Positions 1 to 7,798 of a stretch of 11,891 bases of DNA are shown here, one piece after another; the stretch's first letter is position 1; each line of letters starts with the position of its first letter. The translations under genes and the position numbers were made by a program. The notes under the pieces are model-generated. The model did no database searches. It saw only the letters and a program-made list of their open reading frames with translations, and had not been told where the DNA came from. The DNA comes from Nitrospinaceae bacterium. Lineage in GTDB: Bacteria > Nitrospinota > Nitrospinia > Nitrospinales > VA-1. The stretch spans positions 1-11,891 of the forward strand of contig JAJDBI010000024.1 in assembly GCA_029261435.1 (NCBI GenBank), in the 5' to 3' direction.

Positions 1-767
1 TTGGCATTGGTGAAGTTGGTGCCATGTAAATTAGCTTCCAGAAGAAAGGCATTTTTAAGATTGCCTCCCTCCATATTGGCATACGTCAGGTCGGACCCTT
101 CAAGGTTGGCTTCTTCCCACACTATCCCTTTGCATTGAGCGTCTTTCAGTTCCACACCAATGAGATTTGAGTTGCTCAAATTGACTTCTTTAAAAGTGCA
201 GGAATTAAGGTCGGCATATTTAAGGATGCAACCCTTTAAATCCACTTCCGTCAACTTGGAAAAGCTGAAGTCAGAACCTCGTGCATTGATTCCCCCCAAG
301 CGGGATTTAGTGATGACGACTTGTTTCATGAATGTGTACATCATTCTGGCAAATGCCAGATTGCAATTATCTATAGTGGCGGAATAAAAGCTGGCATGGC
401 CCAGGTTTGCTCCCTGGAAGTCGCAGTCGGTCAATTTTGTTTGAGAGAAATCGCTACTTGTTAGATTGGCATTCTTGAAACAACAATCTATAAGAGTGGA
501 ACCTTCGAAATTGACCCCTTCAAGATTCGTCCCTGTAAAGTTCAGGTTCTTGATCTTGGCATTTTTCATGGATGACTTTTCCAGAGAGGCCTGTGAAAAG
601 TCGATCTCACGCAATTCGGAGTCGTCTATATTTGCTTCAACCAAAGTGGCATAAACAAAGCTGGCACCGTTGAGGCTCACGCCTTTTAGGTCAAAGCCGC
701 TGAAATCGCCCCCGTCCTGCTTGGGCTCTTTCAGGACTAATGTGATCATCTCATCAACGTTTGACAT
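1..767 (-). CDS. Pentapeptide-repeat protein, 3' end cut by window edge
   Basis: About 255 residues are visible, read from an ATG at 765-767 with no stop before base 1, so the C-terminus lies outside the window. The reverse-strand translation begins MSNVDEMITLVLKEPKQDGG and then, from about residue 20, becomes an almost unbroken series of five-residue repeats of the A(N/D)LXX kind, such as ANLEG, ANLTS, ANLGH and ADLNS, with Leu/Phe/Ile/Val at every fifth position. Such repeats fold as a right-handed quadrilateral beta-helix. No signal peptide or membrane segment is visible, so a cytoplasmic location is likely. The start lies 6 bases after the motA stop, with AGAGGGA about 10 bases upstream as a ribosome binding site, so it is probably co-transcribed with motA. 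Family members range from gyrase-protecting DNA mimics to scaffolds; nothing here picks a function. The repeat family is certain, the role unknown. Confidence 0.93.
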   Translation of the reverse strand, partial: MSNVDEMITLVLKEPKQDGGDFSGFDLKGVSLNGASFVYATLVEANIDDSELREIDFSQASLEKSSMKNAKIKNLNFTGTNLEGVNFEGSTLIDCCFKNANLTSSDFSQTKLTDCDFQGANLGHASFYSATIDNCNLAFARMMYTFMKQVVITKSRLGGINARGSDFSFSKLTEVDLKGCILKYADLNSCTFKEVNLSNSNLIGVELKDAQCKGIVWEEANLEGSDLTYANMEGGNLKNAFLLEANLHGTNFTNA

Positions 768-773
768 TTATTC

Positions 774-1601
774 TTATTCCCTCTGTTGCGATGGTGGAAG
801 GAGAGCGTTCATGTTCCGCTGTATTTTTTGCGGATTGACCCTGTCGTGGATCCCAATGATTCCCACTCGAATTGATCTTCCCAAAACACCTTCCATGTCT
901 GTTCTCATGCTCAATTTTGCTGCAAGCGGGGTGAGAACGAGATTGGCCAGCATGAGGCCATAAAATGTAGTGATCAACGCTGTAGCCAGAGCAGGTCCAA
1001 TGGTTGATGGATCGTCAATATGCATTAACATCTGCACCAGACCGATCAGCGTGCCTGCCATTCCAAATACAGGGGCTTGAACGGACATGAAGCGTAAAAC
1101 TTTTTGTCCTGAGTTATGTCGATCGAGCATTGCGTTCATTTCCCGGTCCATAAGCTCGTGAATCTCTTTAGCATTATAACCATCCACGATCATTGCGATC
1201 CCATTTTTCAAGAAACGGTTATCTACTTTGCCTTCTTCATTTTCCAGTTGCTTCATACCCCCGGAACGATATTTAGAGGCCAGCCTCATAATGTCATCAA
1301 CATAATCTTCCGGCTCATAAACGCCTGGCTTGAAGGCGTTATATAAAACCGGCATCAGCGTGGTGATCTTCTTTGCAGGAAATGCGATAAAAGCTGTGGC
1401 TATTGATCCTCCAAGCACGATCAGAGCACTGTTGATATTGATGAAGACCCCGGCATCTCCGCCACGAACGATTGCCACGGCAATGAGAAATATCCCGGCA
1501 AGGACTCCCATCAAGGTGCCAGTATCTATTCCTGTTTCCTGACGCTCCTCCTGCCCTGCGTCAGCGGTGGTGCCTTGTGCTTCCTGAGTTGCTGTGGCCA
1601 T
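774..1601 (-). CDS. motA: Flagellar-type stator subunit MotA/PomA
   Basis: The 275-residue product is an inner-membrane ion-channel subunit that with MotB forms a stator converting H+ or Na+ flow into torque. Four hydrophobic segments are visible at about 29-45, 55-75, 174-194 and 201-226, with the large cytoplasmic loop (76-170) between the second and third, as in MotA. The third segment carries APVFGMAGTLIGLVQML and the fourth follows IGPALATALITTFYGLMLAN, closest to the PomA/LafT branch. Pro177 and Pro225 fall where the family has its two conserved membrane prolines. Arg112 and Glu120 keep the 8-residue spacing of the loop charges that contact FliG in known motors. The N-terminal 25 residues are polar and unusual. 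The gene starts 28 bases after the cyclase stop with no clear ribosome binding site. The coupling ion cannot be told from sequence alone. It could serve a motor other than the flagellum. Confidence 0.94.
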   Translation of the reverse strand: MATATQEAQGTTADAGQEERQETGIDTGTLMGVLAGIFLIAVAIVRGGDAGVFININSALIVLGGSIATAFIAFPAKKITTLMPVLYNAFKPGVYEPEDYVDDIMRLASKYRSGGMKQLENEEGKVDNRFLKNGIAMIVDGYNAKEIHELMDREMNAMLDRHNSGQKVLRFMSVQAPVFGMAGTLIGLVQMLMHIDDPSTIGPALATALITTFYGLMLANLVLTPLAAKLSMRTDMEGVLGRSIRVGIIGIHDRVNPQKIQRNMNALLPPSQQRE

Positions 1602-1629
1602 AGAGTTTGATTAAACAGAGGAAAAAGCT

Positions 1630-3834
1630 TTAGTTTTTACTTGCGGCTTTTTCCTTATGAGCTGTGGCTCGAATCTTTAATGAGCGTGAAATATAATTAT
1701 TCAGCCAAGGTATCTGTAGTATTTCTTTTCGGCCGCTGGGGATGTAAACCTTAAGAAAATCCAACCTTTCAACCCTTTCCGGGGTCAGCTGGGTGCTCAG
1801 GTCGGTGATGCATCGTGGCATACAGTTTAACCCCGCATACGATTTGCAAAAAAGTTCACCCCAAGAGGTCAAATAAATAGAGGTAATGTTTTTTGTTCGC
1901 TCGATCCGTTTGTTGATAAATTGATTCAATTCATCGTTGTTTGTGCAATCCCTGATATTTCCCATAGTGATTTCAGGTGGTGGCGGATTGCCGAAATCCA
2001 CCAGCAGAAATAACTGGTTGATTCTTGCCTCGCCCAGTAAATCCTCATTTGACAGCGCCGCAATGTTGACGGACTCGATAAAGTTTTTGAGAATCTTTAA
2101 TAGTGAAACCAAGTCATTTTCTTTAATGCTATCTCCTTCAGATCTCAACAATACTTCGGTGTTTTCACTATATAGATTATTGAAAACGGTAAATGCCAGA
2201 AGGAATGGAAGGGTTGATGATTTTCTGATGATGTCATCTTTGTCTATTTGTTCCAAAAAAGCCCTTGTCCTGCCTCGAACCAGATACCATTCTGGTTTGT
2301 CGGTTCTACTTTTTTGCTCCAAAATAAAAGTCAATTCATTTTCAGCCGTTTTACCATCGACCAAAGCACCCAGGTTATCAACTTTGTTAGGGGCGGCTCT
2401 ATAGAAGCTGAAAAGTTTTCGACCCAAAAGATGGGTGTCTTTTTCCGTGATCAAGCTTTCGCTGGGATCAAGGGTCTTGTTCTTTTCAGAAATATTTTTA
2501 TAGGAAGCCATCAAAATTTTATTGATGCGGTTTCCCAAATCTACCTTGTGCATCATTTGCCAATTGGAGTACTGGTTCAGCTTCTCAATTTTGTCTGCAG
2601 TCCATCCCCACTCTTTAAGCATTTTAATCAGGGTGCTCTTTCTCCAAATATCAGATCCCTTTTCAAACTCATCGGCGGTGACCTGGGTCCCCACCTTTAA
2701 GTAAAATGCGTGTCTGAGTGCATCGACTTCTTCCTCTGACTTTGATTCTGTGAAAAACTTTTGTACTCGCTCAAACATGCCCAGATAGGGGTCTATATCG
2801 AGATAGGGGATATCGTTAAAGTATTTGTCTTTAATTTGGTGACATAGAAGGTTCGATTTTGTGTCGCCAAACATATACTCTTCGAGCACTCCCATTTTCA
2901 TGAGTGTCTTGAAAGGAGATTTGAAGGATTTGATCAGCGCCCATATAGATCCACCAAAAAACTCTCCTTGAGAGATGTCATCAACATTTCCCATGTCAAT
3001 GAACTCTTCTTTTTTGAGCAGGGTTTGTCCTTCTAGCAACTTTTTATACAATTCGTAATATCGGTTGTCATCGCAATCCACCGGAGAAATCAGCCAGAAG
3101 GGGACCTTGCCACTAACAATGATCATGGTTCGATACATTTCTTCTTTCAGGAGCTTTGCCAGGGCGGACCCTGTGCTTTCACTGTCACTTTCACCGAAGA
3201 TATTGTTTTTAACCTCTTCGTAATCATTGATGAAAAAATGGGTCTCAAGATTATAATTGTCCCAGGTCCATGTCTCTATCAAGTTCAGCTTTTTCTGAAA
3301 CAATTTCATACTCTCTTCGGTGAAATCTTTTTTATTCACCAGCAAAGTGTAGTCAAGGTCAGACTTTTTGGTCTGGGCAATGGATCCAACACTGCCCATG
3401 AGCAGTGCTGTATGGATGACTGGCTTCAGATTGGGGTTTCTGCGGATGATGACGTCTGGAAACAGTTTCTCAGCGGCAATTTGTGCTTCTCTGTCTAAAT
3501 TGAAATTATGAATGCCACAGGGCGGGTCACCTTCAAAGTAGCCAGGGAGACCTTCCTGATGTACGTGAAGCAGGCGTGGAGCAACCAGAAATATCAGGCG
3601 GTCAATTTCAGAAAGGGTGACCAGGGTTCGATCTATTTTGAACCGGTTAAACCTTAAAAAGTCTTGCCGATTAGAAAACAGCATTTCCTCATCTGTTTTG
3701 TTGAGTGCTTTTTGAGCCTTTTTAATGGCTTCTTTCGATACCTTTGAGGTTATATCTGGTTTTTGCGGAGTCTCATCTAGAATTGGTTCTTCAGCATCCG
3801 TCTGGCCGATAATAGATTTTTCTGTAGATTCCAT
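1630..3834 (-). CDS. cyaA: Class I adenylate cyclase homologue
   Basis: The 734-residue product resembles enterobacterial CyaA, which makes cAMP from ATP in the cytoplasm, along most of its length. The catalytic nucleotidyltransferase motif is at residues 146-161: the Gly-Ser is 147-148 and Ser158-Asp159-Leu-Asp161 follows at the E. coli spacing. The class signature EFFGGSIWALIK is at 291-302, followed by SPFKTLMKMGVLEEY. Further recognisable blocks are DPYLGMFERV, FYLKVG, KEWGW, SNWQMMHKV, the PNKVDNL region and EWYLVRGR in the C-terminal half. Compared with E. coli CyaA (848 residues, from memory) it has about 45 extra polar residues at the N-terminus and stops roughly 100-150 residues earlier. 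The position equivalent to catalytic-centre Trp118 of E. coli is Thr163 (preceded by Tyr162), so activity cannot be assumed. The gene lies between motB and motA. There is no obvious ribosome binding site; translation may depend on coupling within the transcript. Confidence 0.9.
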   Translation of the reverse strand: MESTEKSIIGQTDAEEPILDETPQKPDITSKVSKEAIKKAQKALNKTDEEMLFSNRQDFLRFNRFKIDRTLVTLSEIDRLIFLVAPRLLHVHQEGLPGYFEGDPPCGIHNFNLDREAQIAAEKLFPDVIIRRNPNLKPVIHTALLMGSVGSIAQTKKSDLDYTLLVNKKDFTEESMKLFQKKLNLIETWTWDNYNLETHFFINDYEEVKNNIFGESDSESTGSALAKLLKEEMYRTMIIVSGKVPFWLISPVDCDDNRYYELYKKLLEGQTLLKKEEFIDMGNVDDISQGEFFGGSIWALIKSFKSPFKTLMKMGVLEEYMFGDTKSNLLCHQIKDKYFNDIPYLDIDPYLGMFERVQKFFTESKSEEEVDALRHAFYLKVGTQVTADEFEKGSDIWRKSTLIKMLKEWGWTADKIEKLNQYSNWQMMHKVDLGNRINKILMASYKNISEKNKTLDPSESLITEKDTHLLGRKLFSFYRAAPNKVDNLGALVDGKTAENELTFILEQKSRTDKPEWYLVRGRTRAFLEQIDKDDIIRKSSTLPFLLAFTVFNNLYSENTEVLLRSEGDSIKENDLVSLLKILKNFIESVNIAALSNEDLLGEARINQLFLLVDFGNPPPPEITMGNIRDCTNNDELNQFINKRIERTKNITSIYLTSWGELFCKSYAGLNCMPRCITDLSTQLTPERVERLDFLKVYIPSGRKEILQIPWLNNYISRSLKIRATAHKEKAASKN

Positions 3835-3935
3835 AACTAAATAACGGTGGTTTAATGAATTATTAGTGATTTTACTCTAAAAACAGTCAAAAAACTGCCT
3901 CAAAAATATAACAGGCTTTCTGTATCTGCCATTAG

Positions 3936-5513
3936 CTATTTCGCCGGTTGTTTCAAGCTTAAACTTGAGGCTTCATTTTTTCCTCGAGCTGGCGTCGTTC
4001 TCCTTGTTTTTTTGGATTCATCTTTAGCAACTTCCAGTGCCTTCAGGATTTTGATTTCGACCCGGCGGTTAGCAGCACGGTTATCATCACTGATGTTTTC
4101 TTTAAGAGGGCGGAATTCCCCGTACCCTGTTACGACAATTCTGTCAGGAGGAAAACGCATTTTTTCTATGATAAATCGAGCTACTTTTGAAGCCCTGGCA
4201 GAAGAAAGTTCCCAGTTAGAAGGATACTTTGCGCTCTTCATTGGAACGTTATCGGTGTGTCCATCAATCATGACCTGCTTGACACCCTCCTGCATATCTT
4301 CCTTTATTGTAGAAATGATCAGGTCTTCCGCGCCTTCACTAAAGAAGGCTTCACCAGGATTAAAAAGGTCTGAGGTAGGAAGACGGTGAAGGATAGTCCG
4401 CGTGTCACTGCGGGCAAGACTTTCTGCATCAACATTATCCTTAACTAATTCCCTTACGCGTTCCAGCATTTTCATTTCAGCTTTGCTTAAACGGACATTG
4501 ACGCTTTCAATACGCATTCTTTTTGTTTGGAACGATGAAAGTGCTTCGGCAAATTTGTTCTCGTCCAACTTGGAAACGCTGTACATCAAAACGAAGACCA
4601 CCAGAATAAGAGTGATCATGTCAGAATAGGTGATGAGAAAGTTTTCCAATCCCCCTGAAAACTCAGAGGTCTGTGCTGAACGACCTTCAACAGGTCGGAA
4701 ATCTCCACCATCACCACCACCACCCTTACCGGCTCTACCTTTCTCTTCTTCCAACAAGGTGAGCTTCATGTCCATCTCGGCATTGTCTTCTTTGAGCATT
4801 TCCATATCGACGATCATTCTACGGCGTTCTTTTTCCAGATCCTCGACTTCTTCCTTCAATTCCTGAATGATTTCAGAAGGCAGCATACCGTCCTCACCAG
4901 CATCCATACCCCCATATAGCATATCCTCATATTTTTTGATGAGAGTGTCTTTTTCTTTAACAATATCCTCTGTGACAGCACCTGATGACATGGAGGTCTT
5001 TTTGGCTTTGGTTAGTTCTGCCTTGAGGTTTTCAATCTTCTTTTTCAGGTTGTCAGTAGTCCCTGTGTCCTGACGGAGTCGCTTTAACTCTTTCATCAAA
5101 ACATCTCGTTCGCGCGAAAACTTTTTATTTGTGCTTTTTTCCTTTTCAACGCGCTCTTTGAGAGCTTCAGCGCGGTTGGAAAGCTCCATCATTTTGCCCT
5201 TCATCTTCTCGTCCATTTTAGCTTCTAGGCGTGATGCGATTTCGGCTTCCTCTTCTTGTTTTTCCTTTTTACCGGCTTCTACTCCAACATGTTTTGCGAG
5301 ACGAGCTGCCTCTGCCTGGCTTTTTTGCTCTGCGGCCTCTCTCTCAGCTTGTTTGACGACTTCTTTGAGTTTTTTGACCTCAGTTTGATTGAAAGTGATC
5401 AGGTCTTTAATTTGTTTTTTTACGTTCCCATTTTCCTCGTGGGCTTTGCGCAACTCGACAGCCTTTATTTTGAGTTGCTCTTTGACCAGTTGCAGGGATT
5501 CCATGTTTTTCAT
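3936..5513 (-). CDS. motB: MotB-like stator subunit with long cytoplasmic coiled coil
   Basis: The 525-residue product is a peptidoglycan-anchored stator subunit. Residues about 5-260 are highly charged and helical (Lys/Glu/Arg-rich heptads), with breaks near 150-155 and 200-212. A glycine-rich hinge follows (261-271). One membrane segment at about 297-314 (YSDMITLILVVFVLMYSVS) contains Asp298, matching the ion-binding Asp of MotB. The periplasmic OmpA/MotB domain spans about 386-490, with GHTDNVP at 418-424, NWELSSARA at 433-441 and the NRAANRRVEI block at 478-486. Ordinary MotB has about 30 residues before the membrane segment and about 300 in total; here nearly 300 residues precede it. By MotB topology the coiled coil is cytoplasmic. 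The start is the ATG at 5511-5513, with AAGAGA 7 bases upstream; a second ATG at codon 4 is an alternative. It is the first gene of the cyclase-motA operon. The C-terminal 35 residues are basic and low-complexity. Stator role firm, tail function unknown. Confidence 0.92.
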   Translation of the reverse strand: MKNMESLQLVKEQLKIKAVELRKAHEENGNVKKQIKDLITFNQTEVKKLKEVVKQAEREAAEQKSQAEAARLAKHVGVEAGKKEKQEEEAEIASRLEAKMDEKMKGKMMELSNRAEALKERVEKEKSTNKKFSRERDVLMKELKRLRQDTGTTDNLKKKIENLKAELTKAKKTSMSSGAVTEDIVKEKDTLIKKYEDMLYGGMDAGEDGMLPSEIIQELKEEVEDLEKERRRMIVDMEMLKEDNAEMDMKLTLLEEEKGRAGKGGGGDGGDFRPVEGRSAQTSEFSGGLENFLITYSDMITLILVVFVLMYSVSKLDENKFAEALSSFQTKRMRIESVNVRLSKAEMKMLERVRELVKDNVDAESLARSDTRTILHRLPTSDLFNPGEAFFSEGAEDLIISTIKEDMQEGVKQVMIDGHTDNVPMKSAKYPSNWELSSARASKVARFIIEKMRFPPDRIVVTGYGEFRPLKENISDDNRAANRRVEIKILKALEVAKDESKKTRRTTPARGKNEASSLSLKQPAK

Positions 5514-5537
5514 AATTTAGTCTCTTGGTTCATCTGT

Positions 5538-5565
5538 ATATCGGTAAAAAAGCAAGAAAAGGTTA
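5538..5565 (-). promoter_or_regulatory. Possible sigma-28 (FliA)-type promoter for the motB operon
   Basis: On the minus strand TAACCTTT (5558-5565) and ACCGATAT (5538-5545) match the flagellar sigma-28 consensus TAAAGTTT / GCCGATAA at 6 of 8 positions each, with a 12-base spacer instead of the usual 11. Transcription from it would begin near 5531 and give a leader of about 18 bases before the motB ATG, which is a sensible length. Other promoters in this AT-rich stretch cannot be excluded. Confidence 0.35.
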
Positions 5566-5769
5566 TATGAAAACAAGAATTTATAGGTATGACGCCAGTT
5601 TATAATTAGACCCTGTCTATCAATTTTATTTAATGATGCTAGCAGATGTCAATTGTCCATACTGGCATAATCTACTGGGAGAGCACAGTAAAATACCTGA
5701 AACTACCCAGCGTTAATGTTATAAGGGATTCGGATAACAAAGGGCGGGATGATTCTAACTTCTCGTTAA

Positions 5770-5786
5770 ATATTAAGTTTTAATAT
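5770..5786. repeat. AT-rich inverted repeat upstream of ampG
   Basis: ATATTAA (5770-5776) and TTAATAT (5780-5786) form a perfect 7-base inverted repeat with a 3-base centre, ending 28 bases before the ampG start. A TATATA hexamer at 5801-5806 could be a -10 box, which would make the ampG transcript nearly leaderless; no ribosome binding site precedes the ATG. In such AT-rich DNA the repeat may be chance. Confidence 0.3.
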
Positions 5787-5814
5787 GTAAATTATTAATT
5801 TATATAGATAAAAA

Positions 5815-7062
5815 ATGAGTTCAATTTTAAACCGAAGAGTGGCTACTATTCTATTTTTAGGGTTTTCCTCAGGTCTGCCCCTGGCATTATCGGGTGGGAC
5901 CTTGCAGGCTTGGTTGACGGTAGAAGGAGTCGATATCAAGACCATTGGCCTTTTCACTCTGGTAGGTTTGCCGTATACATTAAAGTTCCTATGGTCTCCA
6001 TTGCTTGACCGATTCACCTTTCCTTTATTTGGACGCAGACGGGGATGGGTTTTGGTGTTTCAGGCTTTATTGCTTATTTTGATTTTTACGATGAGCCTGG
6101 TGTCCCCCGCCAAAGCACCCTGGGTGCTTGCTTTTCTGGCCTTTGGCTTAGCATTTGCTTCGTCTTCCCAGGATGTCGTTGTCGATGCTTACCGAGCAGA
6201 AGTGCTGAGAGAGAAAGAGAGAGGATTGGGGGCGGCGGTCTCTGTAATGGGGTATCGAGTTGCAATGCTGATTTCTGGGGCGCTGGCTTTGATCTTGTCA
6301 GGTATTTTGGGATGGCAATCAACCTATATGATCATGGCAGGGTTGATGGTTGTGGGGATGATGGCCACTTGGCTGGGGCCTGAACCCGAAGATCCTGGGA
6401 CTCCACCCAAAACCCTACAGGAGGCAGTTAGTGGACCTTTGGTTGAATTCTTTTCACGGAAGGGTGCCTGGGCGATGCTGGCGTTGATCGTTCTTTATAA
6501 ACTGGGCGATGCTTTTGCAGGAAGCCTGACTACAAGCTTTTTGATTCGGGGAGTGGGGTTTTCTGTGGGAGAAGTGGGGGCCATCAATAAAGGTATGGGG
6601 CTTGCTGCTACGATAGTGGGGGCTCTATTTGGTGGTGCTCTCATGGCACGTTTGGGTCTTTTTCGCTCACTTTTTCTTTTTGGCGTTTTACAGGCTGTTT
6701 CGAACTTGTCATTCATGGTTTTGGCCATGCTCGGGAAGAGCTATCCTATGCTGGTTTTTACAATTGGTTTTGAAAATCTGGCAGGGGGGATGGGGACTGC
6801 GGCTTTTGTGGCATTTTTGATGGCGTTGTGTAACCATAACTTCACTGCAACACAGTTTGCCTTGTTGTCGGCATTGGCTTCCCTGGGGAGAGTGTTTGTT
6901 GGACCGACATCGGGTATTCTAGTCGATGAGTTTGGCTGGCTGCTATTTTTTCTGGTTACATTTTTAGCTGCGCTACCGGGACTGATGCTATTGTTGAAAA
7001 TGCGAGAAAATGTACAAGCTTTGGATGATGTGTCTCATCAAGCTAAAACTGTTTTGACATGA
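5815..7062 (+). CDS. ampG: AmpG-type muropeptide permease (MFS transporter)
   Basis: The 415-residue product is an inner-membrane major facilitator that imports anhydromuropeptides (GlcNAc-anhydroMurNAc peptides) released from peptidoglycan for recycling. It parallels E. coli AmpG closely from the start: LGFSSGLPLALSGGTLQAWL, then KFLWSPLLDRFTFPLFGRRRGW at 62-83, SSQDVVVDAYRAEVL and GYRVAMLISGALAL. In the second half come LYKLGDAFAGSLTTSFLIRG, GGMGTAAFVAFLMALCN and FTATQFALLSALASLGRVFVG. The match of its N-terminus to E. coli AmpG supports the ATG at 5815, although no ribosome binding site precedes it. E. coli AmpG is about 490 residues; this protein lacks the last roughly 75 residues, which in E. 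coli form extra C-terminal membrane helices, and it ends after the core. The stop overlaps the next gene start by 4 bases. No ampC, ampR or nag gene is nearby. Confidence 0.95.
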   Translation: MSSILNRRVATILFLGFSSGLPLALSGGTLQAWLTVEGVDIKTIGLFTLVGLPYTLKFLWSPLLDRFTFPLFGRRRGWVLVFQALLLILIFTMSLVSPAKAPWVLAFLAFGLAFASSSQDVVVDAYRAEVLREKERGLGAAVSVMGYRVAMLISGALALILSGILGWQSTYMIMAGLMVVGMMATWLGPEPEDPGTPPKTLQEAVSGPLVEFFSRKGAWAMLALIVLYKLGDAFAGSLTTSFLIRGVGFSVGEVGAINKGMGLAATIVGALFGGALMARLGLFRSLFLFGVLQAVSNLSFMVLAMLGKSYPMLVFTIGFENLAGGMGTAAFVAFLMALCNHNFTATQFALLSALASLGRVFVGPTSGILVDEFGWLLFFLVTFLAALPGLMLLLKMRENVQALDDVSHQAKTVLT

Positions 7063-7715
7063 CTGCATTCATTTACCTGCATGGGTTTGCATCAGGACCT
7101 GGTTCTCAAAAAGCCTGTATTTTTAAAAAGCGTTTTGAAAATGCTCGCCTTTCAATCACAATTCCAGACTTACAACAGGGTGATTTTGAAAACCTGACTC
7201 TGACAAAACAGATATCATTGGTACAAAAGATCATTGATGGGAACCCCGATATGGATGTTGCTTTAATTGGCAGTAGCATGGGGGCTTATATTGCGGCACT
7301 AATAGCAGAAACTCGAATAGAGGTAAAAGCCCTTTATTTGATGGCTCCTGGTTTTAATTTTCTCAATCGCTGGATGGAGAGTATGGGTTGGGATAAGAAC
7401 TCTCTTTCTTCCACTCCAGACTTGATACGGGTCTTCCATTACAGCTACAATAGAGTGGTAAATTTAAATACAAATTTATTTCGAGATGCCGTAAAATGGG
7501 ATTCTTTACCGCTAACCAAAAATATCCCAATACGTATAGTTCATGGTCTTCACGATGAAACGGTTAACATTCAGGAGTCCAGAAATTTCGCTGAAACGCG
7601 TCCCTGGTGCCAATTAAAAGAATTGGATTCTGACCATGGTCTTTTGTCATGTATTGACTGGATGGTTTCAGATAGTATTGAGTTTTTCCAGTTGAATAAT
7701 TTTGTATATGATTAA
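7059..7715 (+). CDS. YqiA-like alpha/beta-hydrolase (esterase)
   Basis: The 218-residue product is a small cytoplasmic alpha/beta-hydrolase. IYLHGFASGPGSQKA at 5-19 gives the oxyanion-side HGF motif and the S-X-K-A pattern of the YqiA/UPF0227 esterases. The nucleophile elbow GSSMGAY places catalytic Ser73, HGLHDETV gives the probable acid Asp166, and DSDHGL gives His193, so the triad is complete and in order. No signal peptide is visible. Its ATG overlaps the ampG stop (ATGA), so translation is probably coupled. YqiA acts on short-chain esters in vitro; the natural substrate is unknown. Coupling to ampG hints at an envelope-derived substrate, but that is inference. Confidence 0.88.
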   Translation: MTAFIYLHGFASGPGSQKACIFKKRFENARLSITIPDLQQGDFENLTLTKQISLVQKIIDGNPDMDVALIGSSMGAYIAALIAETRIEVKALYLMAPGFNFLNRWMESMGWDKNSLSSTPDLIRVFHYSYNRVVNLNTNLFRDAVKWDSLPLTKNIPIRIVHGLHDETVNIQESRNFAETRPWCQLKELDSDHGLLSCIDWMVSDSIEFFQLNNFVYD

Positions 7716-7798
7716 TACATCAGGCCAAACCAAGTCGGCTTATAGATAGTTGGATTCTTTTGATGAAAACCATAGATGCTATTTAAATCAGGAAAAAG

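Larger units (their letters stand above)
5514..5814. other. Divergent intergenic region, motB / ampG
   Basis: These 301 bases separate two divergent transcription units and should hold both promoters. I see no gene: reading frames here are short or are backward shadows of ampG. The part next to ampG (about 5765-5814) is extremely AT-rich and includes a short inverted repeat. The part next to motB contains a possible sigma-28-type promoter. The central part (about 5640-5760) has no structure I can name, and I found no clear CRP-type TGTGA-N6-TCACA site. Confidence 0.6.

Noticed and set aside
731..748. CRP-like TGTGATCATCTCATCA
   Set aside because: The half-site spacing is wrong, the second half is poor, and it lies within the pentapeptide gene coding region.
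3884..3897. Hairpin CAGTTTTTTGACTG followed by T-run between motB and the cyclase gene, as a terminator
   Set aside because: The stem is only 4 pairs, too weak to call; at most it might reduce read-through.
774..5513. Zorya-type anti-phage system (ZorA/ZorB motor)
   Set aside because: MotA here has ordinary length without the ZorA tail, and no ZorC, ZorD or ZorE-like gene is present. The long tail is on MotB instead.
5766..6017. 83-codon minus-strand frame before and inside ampG
   Set aside because: Mostly a shadow of ampG codons followed by AT-rich intergenic translation; no domain.
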